A stretch of 64,000 nucleotides of DNA from Candidatus Scalindua sp. SCAELEC01 (lineage in GTDB: Bacteria > Planctomycetota > Brocadiia > Brocadiales > Scalinduaceae), in contig SHMT01000019.1 of assembly GCA_004282745.1 (NCBI GenBank), forward strand, positions 28,373 to 92,372, given 5' to 3'. Below are positions 17,015-25,778 of the stretch, in pieces. The position numbers and the translations under genes are program-made. Position 1 is the stretch's first letter. The number at the start of each line of letters is the position of its first letter. Under the pieces are notes generated by a model. That model worked only from the letters and a program-made list of their open reading frames with translations. It was not told where the DNA came from and made no database searches.

Positions 17015-17934
17015 GGATCATTGTACTGGGGTATCATAGTATTGGCTGCCGGTGTCTTAAATATCTCATAAATGAGAAAGAGAATGTCGTAGCCATCTTT
17101 ACTCACAAAGACAATCCCGGTGAGAACGTATTCTTTGATTCGATGCTGAAAGTAGCCAACGCTCATGGTATCCCCTGTTATCTGCCGGAAGATATCAATA
17201 CCCATGAGTGGATATCACGGATAGAAGCGCTCTCTCCTGACATTATCTTCTCTTTTTACTACAGGAATTTAGTTTCACGAAAAATCCTTGATATCCCAAG
17301 GCTCGGTGCCATAAATCTCCACGGATCGCTTCTTCCAAAATACCGCGGTCGGTGCCCCGTTAACTGGGTATTGGTAAATGGAGAGACTGAGACAGGGGTC
17401 ACCCTCCACTATATGGTTGAAAAACCCGATTCCGGTGACATTATTGCGCAGAGAAAAGTCCCCATATTTTTTGAAGATACCGCCTATAGCCTGTACAAAA
17501 AAATAGAGAAAGAGGCCGTAGCAATACTTGATGAGACATTTCCACTGATAAAAGCGGGGAAAAACAACAGAGTATCGCAGGCTTCATTCAGTGGTTCATA
17601 TTTTGGAGGAAGGAGACCTGATGACGGAAGGATACATTGGGAAAGGAAGAGTGTTGAAATCTATAACCTTGTGAGGGCGGTAACTCACCCATGGCCAGGT
17701 GCATTCTGTTTTTTCAGGAAACAAAGACTCTTTATCTGGCAGTGCAAACCCCTACCTGTGAATGGACATCATGAACCGGGTGATTTTATATCTCTTGATC
17801 AGGGAGGATTTCTCATAGCGGCCAACCAGGGATCAGTATTGGTAAAAATATGTCAGTTAGAAGGAGAAGGCGAATCAGGCGGATATGAATTTGCTCAAGC
17901 ACATGTACTCTGTGAAGGAGAAATATTTACTTAG
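17011..17934 (+). CDS. arnA: UDP-L-Ara4N formyltransferase (ArnA N-terminal domain as a separate protein)
   Basis: Adds a formyl group from 10-formyl-THF to UDP-L-Ara4N. 307 residues. N102, H104 and D140 (in INLHGSLLPKYRGR and PDSGDI) fall at the same residue numbers as the catalytic triad of E. coli ArnA, and IFTHKDNPGE and FSFYYRNLVS match well. C-terminal FMT_C-type domain about 200-300. In enterics this domain is fused to the dehydrogenase; here it ends in a stop whose bases (TAG) come from the start of repeat B3. Without the repeat the next codon would be TAA, so the protein would be the same. Start ATG overlaps the arnC stop. Confidence 0.9.
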   Translation: MRIIVLGYHSIGCRCLKYLINEKENVVAIFTHKDNPGENVFFDSMLKVANAHGIPCYLPEDINTHEWISRIEALSPDIIFSFYYRNLVSRKILDIPRLGAINLHGSLLPKYRGRCPVNWVLVNGETETGVTLHYMVEKPDSGDIIAQRKVPIFFEDTAYSLYKKIEKEAVAILDETFPLIKAGKNNRVSQASFSGSYFGGRRPDDGRIHWERKSVEIYNLVRAVTHPWPGAFCFFRKQRLFIWQCKPLPVNGHHEPGDFISLDQGGFLIAANQGSVLVKICQLEGEGESGGYEFAQAHVLCEGEIFT

Positions 17935-18079
17935 TGTTTGAACGAGAACTACACATCTACTGCGTTACTGTGATAATTCCGTAATCCTCACGTACTTGAG
18001 TACGTTCCGGTTACACAATTATTACGCGCCTTGTACCTGGGCAGTTCTCGTTCAAACACAGGCTTACGTTCAGACACTA
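17932..18079 (+). repeat. Family B repeat B3 inside the arn operon
   Basis: 148 bp between the two arnA parts. First bases form the stop codon of the formyltransferase gene. Flanked by CT on both sides (possible target duplication). Central palindrome ACGTACTTGAGTACGT. It lies in the operon transcript and could fold into a long hairpin. Confidence 0.85.
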
Positions 18080-18104
18080 CTTAACATTTTAAAAGGAGGA
18101 AAAA

Positions 18105-19157
18105 ATGAAAATTCTTATTTTAGGTGTAAACGGTTTTATTGGACACAGCCTTGTCAACCGGATTTTAGACTCGACTGACTGGGAGGTATTTGGTATGGAC
18201 CTTTCATCCTCGAAACTATCGGATTCAATAGATAATTCACGGTTTCATTTTATTGAAGGTGATATTTCGATCCATAGGGAGTGGGTTGAGTACCACATTA
18301 AAAAGTGTGATGTGATTCTTCCCCTTGTGGCCATAGCAACCCCCGCACATTATGTTAAGGAACCGCTTCGGGTTTTTGAGCTTGGATTTGAGGAAAATCT
18401 CCGTATCGTTCGTCTCTGTGTGAAATACGGAAAAAGAGTCTTGTTCCCATCGACTTCTGAAGTGTATGGTATGTGTGACGAGCCGGAATTCTCAGAGGAG
18501 ACGAGCAATTTTGTGCTTGGCCCCATAAAGAAGCAGCGCTGGATCTACTCATGCGCAAAACAGCTTCTCGACAGGGTCATCTGGGCATACGGGGCTGAAG
18601 GAATACTTGATTTTACCCTTTTCAGGCCCTTCAACTGGATAGGCCCACGGCTTGACGACGTTGATGCGGCCAAAGAGGGCAGTTCCAGGGTAGTTACCCA
18701 GTTCATACTCAACATTGTGATGAACGAGCCCCTCAAGCTGGTTGATGGGGGAATGCAGAAAAGATGCTTTACCTATATAGATGACGGCATAGACTGCTTA
18801 ATGAAGATTATTGAGAACAGAGATGGAGTATGCTGTGGAGAGATTTTCAACATAGGCAACCCGAATAACGAGTGCAGTATGAGGGAGCTCGCCGAGAATT
18901 TGCTAGATCTGTACCGGAAACATCCAGAAACAGAGACATATGGAAATACCTCTGAGATTTTTGAAGTATCATCAAATGAGTACTATGGTAAAGGATACCA
19001 GGATATCGTAGCAAGGAAACCATCAATAAAAAAAGCACAGAAACTCCTGGGATGGGAACCTAAGGTAGACATGGAGAGAGCCCTTAAACAAACTCTTGAT
19101 TTTTTTATCGCGGAAAGCAGGGTAAATGGCTTGGTATGCACATCTACAACCGTGTAA
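18105..19157 (+). CDS. arnA: UDP-glucuronic acid oxidative decarboxylase (ArnA C-terminal domain as a separate protein)
   Basis: Oxidises and decarboxylates UDP-GlcA to UDP-4-keto-L-arabinose with NAD. 350 residues, extended SDR fold: GVNGFIG at 7-13, catalytic S118/E119 in [11 protein letters not shown]148-xxx-K152, and R220 in [14 protein letters not shown] (equivalent to the essential R619 of E. coli ArnA). GEIFNIGNP and GWEPKVDM follow. A strong AAGGAGG precedes the ATG, so it is translated independently. It is separated from the formyltransferase by repeat B3 and overlaps arnD by 22 bases. Confidence 0.92.
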   Translation: MKILILGVNGFIGHSLVNRILDSTDWEVFGMDLSSSKLSDSIDNSRFHFIEGDISIHREWVEYHIKKCDVILPLVAIATPAHYVKEPLRVFELGFEENLRIVRLCVKYGKRVLFPSTSEVYGMCDEPEFSEETSNFVLGPIKKQRWIYSCAKQLLDRVIWAYGAEGILDFTLFRPFNWIGPRLDDVDAAKEGSSRVVTQFILNIVMNEPLKLVDGGMQKRCFTYIDDGIDCLMKIIENRDGVCCGEIFNIGNPNNECSMRELAENLLDLYRKHPETETYGNTSEIFEVSSNEYYGKGYQDIVARKPSIKKAQKLLGWEPKVDMERALKQTLDFFIAESRVNGLVCTSTTV

Positions 19158-20035
19158 TATTGCTTAAAATTGATGTAGACACATACCGTGGTATGAAAAA
19201 GGGTGTCCCTGTGCTCTTAGAGGTTCTCCGAAGGCACGACATAAAGGCATCATTCTTTCTCTCCTTTGGCCCTGATAATTCTGGTAAAGCAATATGGAAC
19301 ATATTCCGAACGAAGGGGTTTCTCTCAAAGATGGTGAGGACAGGCGCCCCACGCCTCTATGGTTTCAAAACGATGCTATACGGGACACTGCTTCCCGCTC
19401 CCCTTATAAGCTCTGCACTTCCAGATCTTACGAGACAGATAGCTGAAGAGGGGCATGAAATAGGCGTTCATGCCTGGGACCACAGGTTATGGCAGGACAA
19501 CCTCGATAAACTCTCAGAGAGAAGGATCCGTGAAGAATTTGAAAAGTCATTCCGTTCATTCAAAAATATCCTGGGTATTACTCCGAAAGCGACCGCGGCA
19601 CCCGCCTGGTCATGCAATCTCTTAAGCCTTAAGATACAAGATTCGCTCGGTCTCGATTACTCCAGCGATACAAGAGGAAGATTGCCGTTCTATCCACGTT
19701 TTAATGGTCAGCTATTTAAGACGCTCCAAATACCTACAAACCAACCTTGTATTGAGGAATTGATTGGCCTCGGTTTTGTGAATAATGATAATCTGGTTAA
19801 GTATCAGGTTTCACTCCTGAAACAGTACCTACCGAATGTAGTTACCATTCACGCAGAAGTGGAGGGTGGAATATATAAAGAAGAATTTGATCAATTCATC
19901 AGAAAAACGCTAACCGAAGGTTACCGGTTTTACCCTTTGAATGCAATTGCTCCAGGTTTTCATGACGCCCCGGAAAAGAGCGTAAATTACGGTCATCTTC
20001 CAGGCAGGAGCGGGACAGTGGCAATCTCCTCCTGA
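19136..20035 (+). CDS. arnD: 4-deoxy-4-formamido-L-arabinose-phosphoundecaprenol deformylase ArnD
   Basis: Removes the formyl group from lipid-linked Ara4FN so that it can be flipped and used by ArnT. 299 residues, NodB/polysaccharide-deacetylase fold. [15 protein letters not shown] at 11-25 supplies the aspartates; metal histidines H112 and H116 lie in [20 protein letters not shown] occurs near the C terminus. Last gene of the operon, overlapping the dehydrogenase by 22 bases. UDP-glucose dehydrogenase (Ugd) is not in the window and must be elsewhere. Confidence 0.92.
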   Translation: MHIYNRVILLKIDVDTYRGMKKGVPVLLEVLRRHDIKASFFLSFGPDNSGKAIWNIFRTKGFLSKMVRTGAPRLYGFKTMLYGTLLPAPLISSALPDLTRQIAEEGHEIGVHAWDHRLWQDNLDKLSERRIREEFEKSFRSFKNILGITPKATAAPAWSCNLLSLKIQDSLGLDYSSDTRGRLPFYPRFNGQLFKTLQIPTNQPCIEELIGLGFVNNDNLVKYQVSLLKQYLPNVVTIHAEVEGGIYKEEFDQFIRKTLTEGYRFYPLNAIAPGFHDAPEKSVNYGHLPGRSGTVAISS

Positions 20036-20065
20036 TAGGAATTTTTTTATGAATCCTTGTCTGCA

Positions 20066-20845
20066 TCACGTTTTTTTGGCAGGATAAAATCTGGTCGGGT
20101 CTTGCTGATAGTAAAGCATGAACTCTTCATAAAGCTCCGGATGTTTCCGCTTGAGTTGTACAGGTTTTTCGAAGAAACATTCAGTGACTACCGCAAAGAA
20201 TTCCGCAGGGTTTGTAGCGCCGTATCTGTCCATCACGGTACGCCTTCCATGCTCGGTATCCTTTCTGAACTTAGCATATTCTGCGCCAAGTACCCGTGCC
20301 CATGCAAGATACATTGATCTTCTCTCCATGACGGGTGACCCGTGCGATTCGCCACCATCATGATCAATCTGATGGGCGAATTCATGAAATACGACGTTGT
20401 GTCCGTCATGGATATCGGCCGCGCCATAGAGAACATCACTCCATGATAAGACCACGGCTCCCCGGTGCCACGACTCACCGAGTCGGACTGATTCTCCCTC
20501 TGCGACAATCCCATTGCCCACAGATAGAGACTCATGCGCTACATATGCGCTGGGATAGACCACAATAGACTTGAGAGTATGGTAGTAGTCAGTCTTGCGG
20601 TGGAGCAGGAGAATGCATGCCTGGGCGGCAATCGTAACCTTAATCTCATCGTTGATCTGTAAGCCTCCGCATCCTTCAAAATTCTTCTCTTCGAGAAAAA
20701 TGAGAATATGACCATGCAGCTCCTTCCTGTCAGCTTCCGGCAGGTACCGGTATAAAGGGACATTGCGTTCTACAATCATGAGCCAATTCGTTGGAAAAGG
20801 GGCCATGCGAAGCTGCTTTCTTCGACGTTGTCTAAATCCGAACAT
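20066..20845 (-). CDS. mtfA: MtfA-like zinc peptidase (M90 family)
   Basis: Cytoplasmic metallopeptidase related to E. coli MtfA, which binds the Mlc repressor. About 259 residues from the ATG at 20845 (the frame also opens at a TTG, 20860). Zinc motif HEFAHQID gives H154, E155 and H158, and the downstream NPAEFFAVVTECFFEKP holds the third ligand region. QSGxSW-like GESWHRGAVVLSW also matches. Convergent with arnD, 30 bases apart. Mlc is not in the window, so the biological role here is open. Confidence 0.88.
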   Translation of the reverse strand: MFGFRQRRRKQLRMAPFPTNWLMIVERNVPLYRYLPEADRKELHGHILIFLEEKNFEGCGGLQINDEIKVTIAAQACILLLHRKTDYYHTLKSIVVYPSAYVAHESLSVGNGIVAEGESVRLGESWHRGAVVLSWSDVLYGAADIHDGHNVVFHEFAHQIDHDGGESHGSPVMERRSMYLAWARVLGAEYAKFRKDTEHGRRTVMDRYGATNPAEFFAVVTECFFEKPVQLKRKHPELYEEFMLYYQQDPTRFYPAKKT

Positions 20846-20944
20846 ACGCAGGTTTCTCAATTTTCATGTTAGAAAATATGATACCATCTGTTGTTTTTGG
20901 TCGTTACGTTTAAGTGTGAATGACTCTCTTTTGCATAACACGGC

Positions 20945-21160
20945 CTGAACAGGAAAGAATAACTCGTCATTCTCGCCTGTCCCCGCCAGAAAGAGTGTCG
21001 GGCTGGCGAATGGCTGATAGGCCGGGCGGGCATCTCATTTTCAGGCCACCTTCGGTCGCTCCTCACTCGCTGCAGATCACGGTCCTGCTCGATCAGATTG
21101 ATCAAATCTGATTTAAAACTGAGCGCAATAAAACAACAAGTTATTTTTTCCTGGACCCTA
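20945..21160 (-). repeat. Family A repeat, copy A2
   Basis: Reverse orientation relative to A1. Right end CAAGTTATTTTTTCCTGGA plus CCCT; left end partly degraded (CAGGAAAGAATAACTCGTC). Has an extra GC-rich spacer (GGCCGGGCGGGC) absent from A1. Confidence 0.75.
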
Positions 21161-21254
21161 AATCAATGTTTTTCTCGACTGCTCTCCTATCCCGCTACAT
21201 TTCCTCAAGCGACGCAAGAGAAAAGCAGGAACAGAATGGCTTTGTACTATAATA

Positions 21255-22139
21255 CTATAATGACCCAATTCCAATCTCACCATTTTCAGTAATTAAATGA
21301 TCCACAAGTTTAAGGTCAATCAGATCATGGGAGTGTGTGGTGAGAGGATATACACAACCGTCCTGTGCCATATCTACCACTTTTAAATAGATGTGCTGAC
21401 GGGTACAGGGTTGATGAGAAAATTTTAGAGATTTCACAAAGAGATATACGGGTATATGGTTAAAATGGCAGAAGGAGACAACATTTGCCGATCCCACTAC
21501 AGCCACCGCTTGTTTGTCATGGGTGACGGATACCGCGCCGATAAACAGTTTAGTGGCTTTTTCAAGTTGAAGGCTCAAGGAATATTCGGGCACTATGATA
21601 TGATCAATACCTGCTTCCGTCAGCCAGGCGATCATCTGTTTTGTCTTCAGAAAATCCTGCTTAAGAATTATTACAGAAAATTTTCGGTTCAGTTCCTTTT
21701 CTGCTTCAATCAAAATACGTTTCACTACGGTACTAGCGGAATGAGTAATAACGACGTCATTGTCCTGAACATATTGTCGACCAACCTGGATGACTTCCTC
21801 CGTCATGGACTCATACAGTTCCATTTTTTGTTGAAGAATTCTGATAGTTTGGTCTCTTATCTCATCACAACTTCCATCCGCATAGCTCCTTATCTCTTTT
21901 TCAAATTGTTCGACAAGATGGATGAGGGGTACGATTCTCGGTTCGGTGCTTTTAATGGTTTCGATCAGTTCTGCATACTGGACCATGAGATATTCCCGTT
22001 TACACCGTAACAATTTCACAGCATTTATGAACGACTGCAGTGCTGCCATCGTGGTACGGTTTGTCCCAAGCGCCTCTCCATGATCTCTAAAAAGAGAGTA
22101 CAATTTTTCACGGTCTGTTATATTCACAATGACATCCAC
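21255..22139 (-). CDS. eIF-2B alpha/beta/delta-like protein
   Basis: 294 residues of the initiation-factor-2B / ribose-1,5-bisphosphate isomerase superfamily. N-terminal helical half, then the Rossmann-like half with VVITHSASTVVKRILIEA, VIILKQDFLKTKQMIAWL, VSVTHDKQAVAVVGSANVV and PVYLFVKS. It starts within the antiporter gene (16-base overlap), so the two are coupled. Function in bacteria is uncertain: sugar-phosphate isomerase or a nucleotide-sensing role are the options. It is not a translation factor in bacteria as far as is known. Confidence 0.78.
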   Translation of the reverse strand: MDVIVNITDREKLYSLFRDHGEALGTNRTTMAALQSFINAVKLLRCKREYLMVQYAELIETIKSTEPRIVPLIHLVEQFEKEIRSYADGSCDEIRDQTIRILQQKMELYESMTEEVIQVGRQYVQDNDVVITHSASTVVKRILIEAEKELNRKFSVIILKQDFLKTKQMIAWLTEAGIDHIIVPEYSLSLQLEKATKLFIGAVSVTHDKQAVAVVGSANVVSFCHFNHIPVYLFVKSLKFSHQPCTRQHIYLKVVDMAQDGCVYPLTTHSHDLIDLKLVDHLITENGEIGIGSL

Positions 22140-23440
22140 AAATAAATGGAAAGATAGATCGAAGAAATCACCAGTGTTATCAATGCAATCAGGGCGCTTG
22201 ATCTCATGAACTCAAAAAAGCTGATATTGTGCTTATATTTTTTTGCAATGCCTACGGTAACGATATTGGCCGAAGCGCCGAGCATTGTCAGGTTTCCCCC
22301 AAAACAGGCCCCAAGGACCAGAGCCCACCAGAGAATATTATTGGGAATAGGATTCGATTCCTGCATAAGCTTGACAATAGGTATCATGGCAATGGTAAAA
22401 GGAATATTATCCAATACACCGGACGCTATACCCGACACCCATAACACCATGAGTACCATGAGGTAGGGATTGTTGCCTACCCGGAGGAATACGTTATGTG
22501 CCAGCCACTCAATAACCCCTTTTTCTTCCAGTATTCCAATCATAACAAAGAAACCGGAAAAGAAAAGCAGGGTATCCCATTCTATCTCTTCCAGCATTTT
22601 CTCTACATCAACCTTCGAAACTACAAAGAGTAACATGGCTACAAAAATGGAGGCCACACCAGGTGAAATTCGGGTTATGGTTTGAGTGACAAACAGGCCA
22701 ATGACTATCGTAAGGCAGGCAAGGCTCTTACCGACAAACATTTTATCAATCTGTACGTTTAAAAATTCATTTCGGATTTTTTCAAGGAGTAACTGGACCG
22801 AAAATAATTTCGTGAGGTTTGTGTTAATGGGTTTGAATTTCTCTCTGTGGGTTATCCAGATAAATACTATTGCCGCGCACATGGCTATGAGAACGGGAAT
22901 GGCAAGGTTGAATATAAATTGATTAAAGGTCAACCCCATTTTGGAACCAATTATTATATTGGGTGGATCTCCGATCAGCGTCGCTGTACCCCCAATATTT
23001 GAAATCACCGCCTGGCTGATAATGTATAATTTCGGATCCAACCCCATACCGGCCGTTAACTGGATAACGATCGGAATAACAATGAGCACGGTAGTAACAT
23101 TATCAAGAAATGCCGACAAAAAGGCGGTAACAACGGAAAACAGGATCAATATCTTCAGCGGACTGCCCTGGGTAAGCTCGGCAATTTTTACCGACACAAA
23201 TGAGAAGAGCATGGTCCTTTTGAGAATAGCAACGATAGCCATCATCCCCAACAGCAGCATAATAGTCTCAAAATCAATGAAACCAATGGCCGAATGTTCA
23301 TCAACCACTCTCAATATCAACAGCACCATGACACCGAGCAGGACGGCAACGGCTTTATTGATTATTTCGAGGGTAATAACAATATAAACGGCTATAAAAA
23401 CAGATAACGGCAACCATACTCCGTGCATATTTATACTCAA
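22124..23440 (-). CDS. NhaD/ArsB-type ion transporter
   Basis: Inner-membrane transporter, 438 residues, about eleven membrane helices. Conserved pieces FLDNVTTVLIVIPIVIQL, SNIGGTATLIGDPPNIIIGS, GVLDNIPFTIAMIPI and GGNLTMLGASANIV place it in the IT superfamily with NhaD, ArsB and the P protein. The two DN-x-T/P and GDPPN/GASAN half-site repeats are intact. Likely a Na+/H+ antiporter or anion transporter; substrate cannot be fixed from sequence. Co-transcribed with the eIF-2B-like gene. Confidence 0.85.
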   Translation of the reverse strand: MSINMHGVWLPLSVFIAVYIVITLEIINKAVAVLLGVMVLLILRVVDEHSAIGFIDFETIMLLLGMMAIVAILKRTMLFSFVSVKIAELTQGSPLKILILFSVVTAFLSAFLDNVTTVLIVIPIVIQLTAGMGLDPKLYIISQAVISNIGGTATLIGDPPNIIIGSKMGLTFNQFIFNLAIPVLIAMCAAIVFIWITHREKFKPINTNLTKLFSVQLLLEKIRNEFLNVQIDKMFVGKSLACLTIVIGLFVTQTITRISPGVASIFVAMLLFVVSKVDVEKMLEEIEWDTLLFFSGFFVMIGILEEKGVIEWLAHNVFLRVGNNPYLMVLMVLWVSGIASGVLDNIPFTIAMIPIVKLMQESNPIPNNILWWALVLGACFGGNLTMLGASANIVTVGIAKKYKHNISFFEFMRSSALIALITLVISSIYLSIYLWMSL

Positions 23441-23546
23441 TTTTCAACTTTGCTAAAAATATAATTTGAAAACTCTGTTGGCAATAATAGCGGAAGTAAA
23501 TTATAAAGTCATTAGAAAATAAAACAACATAGGTGCTAAAGAATTT

Positions 23547-24773
23547 TTATATATCCTTGGCTATATTTTCACTCGTTACGAGTCCATCTAAGACATTAAT
23601 ATCTTTCCACCTTTCTAATATTATCTTGAGAGGCAGCGCTTTCAGACTGTCTCCACCTACCAAGAGAAGGGTGTAAGGTTTTTTAATCTGTTTACGCAAG
23701 GATTTCTCTATCTCACAGAAATTTATCGTAATTATCGAACTGAAAAAAATTGCAGCATCGATGAGATCTTGTTTCGATATATGTACATTTTTATTAGCAA
23801 TTTTTTTGAGCTTTTGCAGTTGCTCGGACTCATCATATTTGAATCTTCCGTTTTTTCGTTCGAATACTTCTCCGACTAAATAGTGAAATAAAAACCCCCC
23901 TCTACCAAATGGGGCACATGCAATCTCACCTACAATATCAAACTTTCTTAAGAAAGAGTGCAGGCCTAAATTAGAAATGTGACGAATAAAACCTGATGGA
24001 GTACATCTGCATCTTGTACTCCCTAAGCTAAGGACAACTATATCGCTTTGCAGAAATTCATTATCAATACCTAGCATTTTCTGGGTTCTGATACGTTGCT
24101 CGACAATTTCATATAAAGATTCTTTTTTGTAGAGGTTAGTGATTTTCGGTAATTGATACGTATTTGCTATTTCGACGTTTAATTTCCTGCCTAATAATTG
24201 AGAAGCAATGTAGAGTGGGGTCTGTTCTATTAAACTATTGGAGCGTAAGGCGACACTGCTAGACAATCGCAAGTTTATGCCTGTATTATTCAATTCATCT
24301 GATAAACTACTTAACGTTGAATAATTACAACTCCCACCCGATGCTAAAATCGAAAGCTTTTTTTCTTTGCTACTGTTATTTCCAACAATGCTCCTAGCAT
24401 TTATCTCTTGAACTATTACATGAGAGGCATACTTACCTATTTGATTGATGTAGGAGTTCGGATGAACAAAATAATCTGCGTTTTTTAACACTACGATATC
24501 TCTAAGGTTGTAAGTGTCTTTCAACCTTTTCTCCATCTCAATATTTCTCTCCTGATAAATCATCTTTAGTGGTGCAATTTTCTTACTTGTCCACCTAGAC
24601 AACCTTTTAGAAACCAATGATTGTGAAACATTTAAATCATGAGCAATCTCCCTTTGAGTGACAAATCTTGGCCATCGGTCATAAATAACCTTAGCGATCT
24701 TATCGTCAACTCTCTGGTGACGTATAGAAATCCCGGATTTGCTGTTACTGTTAACATCTCGTTTTTTTTGCAT
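23547..24773 (-). CDS. SorC-like transcriptional regulator
   Basis: 408 residues. Helix-turn-helix at about 38-60 (TQREIAHDLNVSQSLVSKRL), followed by a linker and a long domain resembling the SorC sugar-binding region (SILASGGSCNYSTLSSL, DIVVLSLGSTRC, GEIACAPFGRGG). The family senses phosphorylated sugars or similar effectors. The basic, asparagine-rich composition and weak motif match leave the effector unknown. Divergent from the Lrp-like gene across a very AT-rich spacer. Confidence 0.6.
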   Translation of the reverse strand: MQKKRDVNSNSKSGISIRHQRVDDKIAKVIYDRWPRFVTQREIAHDLNVSQSLVSKRLSRWTSKKIAPLKMIYQERNIEMEKRLKDTYNLRDIVVLKNADYFVHPNSYINQIGKYASHVIVQEINARSIVGNNSSKEKKLSILASGGSCNYSTLSSLSDELNNTGINLRLSSSVALRSNSLIEQTPLYIASQLLGRKLNVEIANTYQLPKITNLYKKESLYEIVEQRIRTQKMLGIDNEFLQSDIVVLSLGSTRCRCTPSGFIRHISNLGLHSFLRKFDIVGEIACAPFGRGGFLFHYLVGEVFERKNGRFKYDESEQLQKLKKIANKNVHISKQDLIDAAIFFSSIITINFCEIEKSLRKQIKKPYTLLLVGGDSLKALPLKIILERWKDINVLDGLVTSENIAKDI

Positions 24774-24892
24774 AATTGACTTACATAACCAGGAAGTTCA
24801 AAACAATATGGTTCCAATATTTCGATGTTGTTTTTACGGTGTGCTCAATAAATTGTAGTATTATTTTCTTCGAACACATTGTACAAAAAAAA

Positions 24893-24921
24893 TTGACATT
24901 TGCAATATTTATTACTATCAT
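24893..24921 (+). promoter_or_regulatory. Sigma70-type promoter for the Lrp-like gene
   Basis: TTGACA, 17-base spacer, TATCAT; transcription would begin about 60 bases before the ATG at 24990. The spacer and flanks are AT-rich. Confidence 0.6.
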
Positions 24922-24989
24922 AAATATATTCAAAATTTTTGTTTTGTTTACAAACTTATAAAACCTTGTATGGAGCATAAAGGTTCGTT

Positions 24990-25493
24990 ATGAAACTCAC
25001 AAAGAATGAAGTAAATGTGCTCAAATTACTGGTCGACAATCCACTAAGTACAAATCAGGACATATCAAACGAGCTTGCGATAACTGCCCAAGGAGTTGGC
25101 AAAATAAAAAAGCAGCTCGTGGAGAAAGGATATATAAAAAGCCAGGAATTGAGCCTGGATTATGAAAAAATTGGCATAGATATACATGCAATTGCCTTGA
25201 TAAAGATTTTACCCAGTGTTTTTAAGAAATTCAAAAACAACGAGTTAGATAAAGTTTTAAAACCAACAAATGCTATCAGATCTTATTCAATACCTGAAAC
25301 AGACATAACCCACATAATAATTTATGCCTTCAGAAATATTAAGGAATATGACTCATATTTCAGGAATCTTTTAGAAGAATTTGGGGACCATGTAGAGATA
25401 AAGCATTCCTTTGTGCTTTCCTCAGGGAGCATAATCAAATCATCATCCAAGGCTATGCTTTTGGAGGTCCTGGATGCCTGGAAATTTGATTAA
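24990..25493 (+). CDS. Lrp/AsnC-like winged-helix regulator
   Basis: 167 residues. Winged helix at the N terminus (NPLSTNQDISNELAITAQG, VGKIKKQLVEKGYI), followed by a ligand/dimer domain with beta-rich segments but without a clear RAM signature. AAAGG precedes the ATG. It faces away from the SorC-like regulator, so one may control the other across their shared spacer; this is inference. Confidence 0.6.
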   Translation: MKLTKNEVNVLKLLVDNPLSTNQDISNELAITAQGVGKIKKQLVEKGYIKSQELSLDYEKIGIDIHAIALIKILPSVFKKFKNNELDKVLKPTNAIRSYSIPETDITHIIIYAFRNIKEYDSYFRNLLEEFGDHVEIKHSFVLSSGSIIKSSSKAMLLEVLDAWKFD

Positions 25494-25533
25494 AAGATAG
25501 AATGTACATCATCATGGAGGTGAGGTAAGATTT

Positions 25534-25620
25534 ATGATTACTGTTAAAGAAATTCTGTATCACAAGCGCGATGGAATTATTACCGTAACACCTGAAAGCC
25601 TTATCTCTTTCGAAGAGTAG
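25534..25620 (+). pseudogene. Truncated CBS-domain gene start
   Basis: A 28-residue frame, MITVKEILYHKRDG then IITVTPESLISFEE, with a good ribosome site (GGAGGTGAGG). It reads like the first strand-helix of a CBS domain and then stops. Most likely the surviving 5' end of a CBS-domain protein gene. 25621-25778 holds nothing else recognisable. Confidence 0.4.
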
Positions 25621-25778
25621 GGCATACCTGACCCGCTAAACAATTCAGAATTTTGTGAGATCAAACGTACTCTCTTTTTCCTTGATTTACACAGTCCTTA
25701 CCGTTATCCTAATTTGATTATCTAGCCTCTAGCTTCCTCTCTTTCAGTAAATAAATAGTATAGGGAACTAGTAAAACT

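Noticed and set aside
17932..18104. Idea that repeat B3 broke a fused arnA gene
   Set aside because: Without the repeat the frame would stop at TAA at the same place, and the second gene has its own strong ribosome site, so the genes were already separate.
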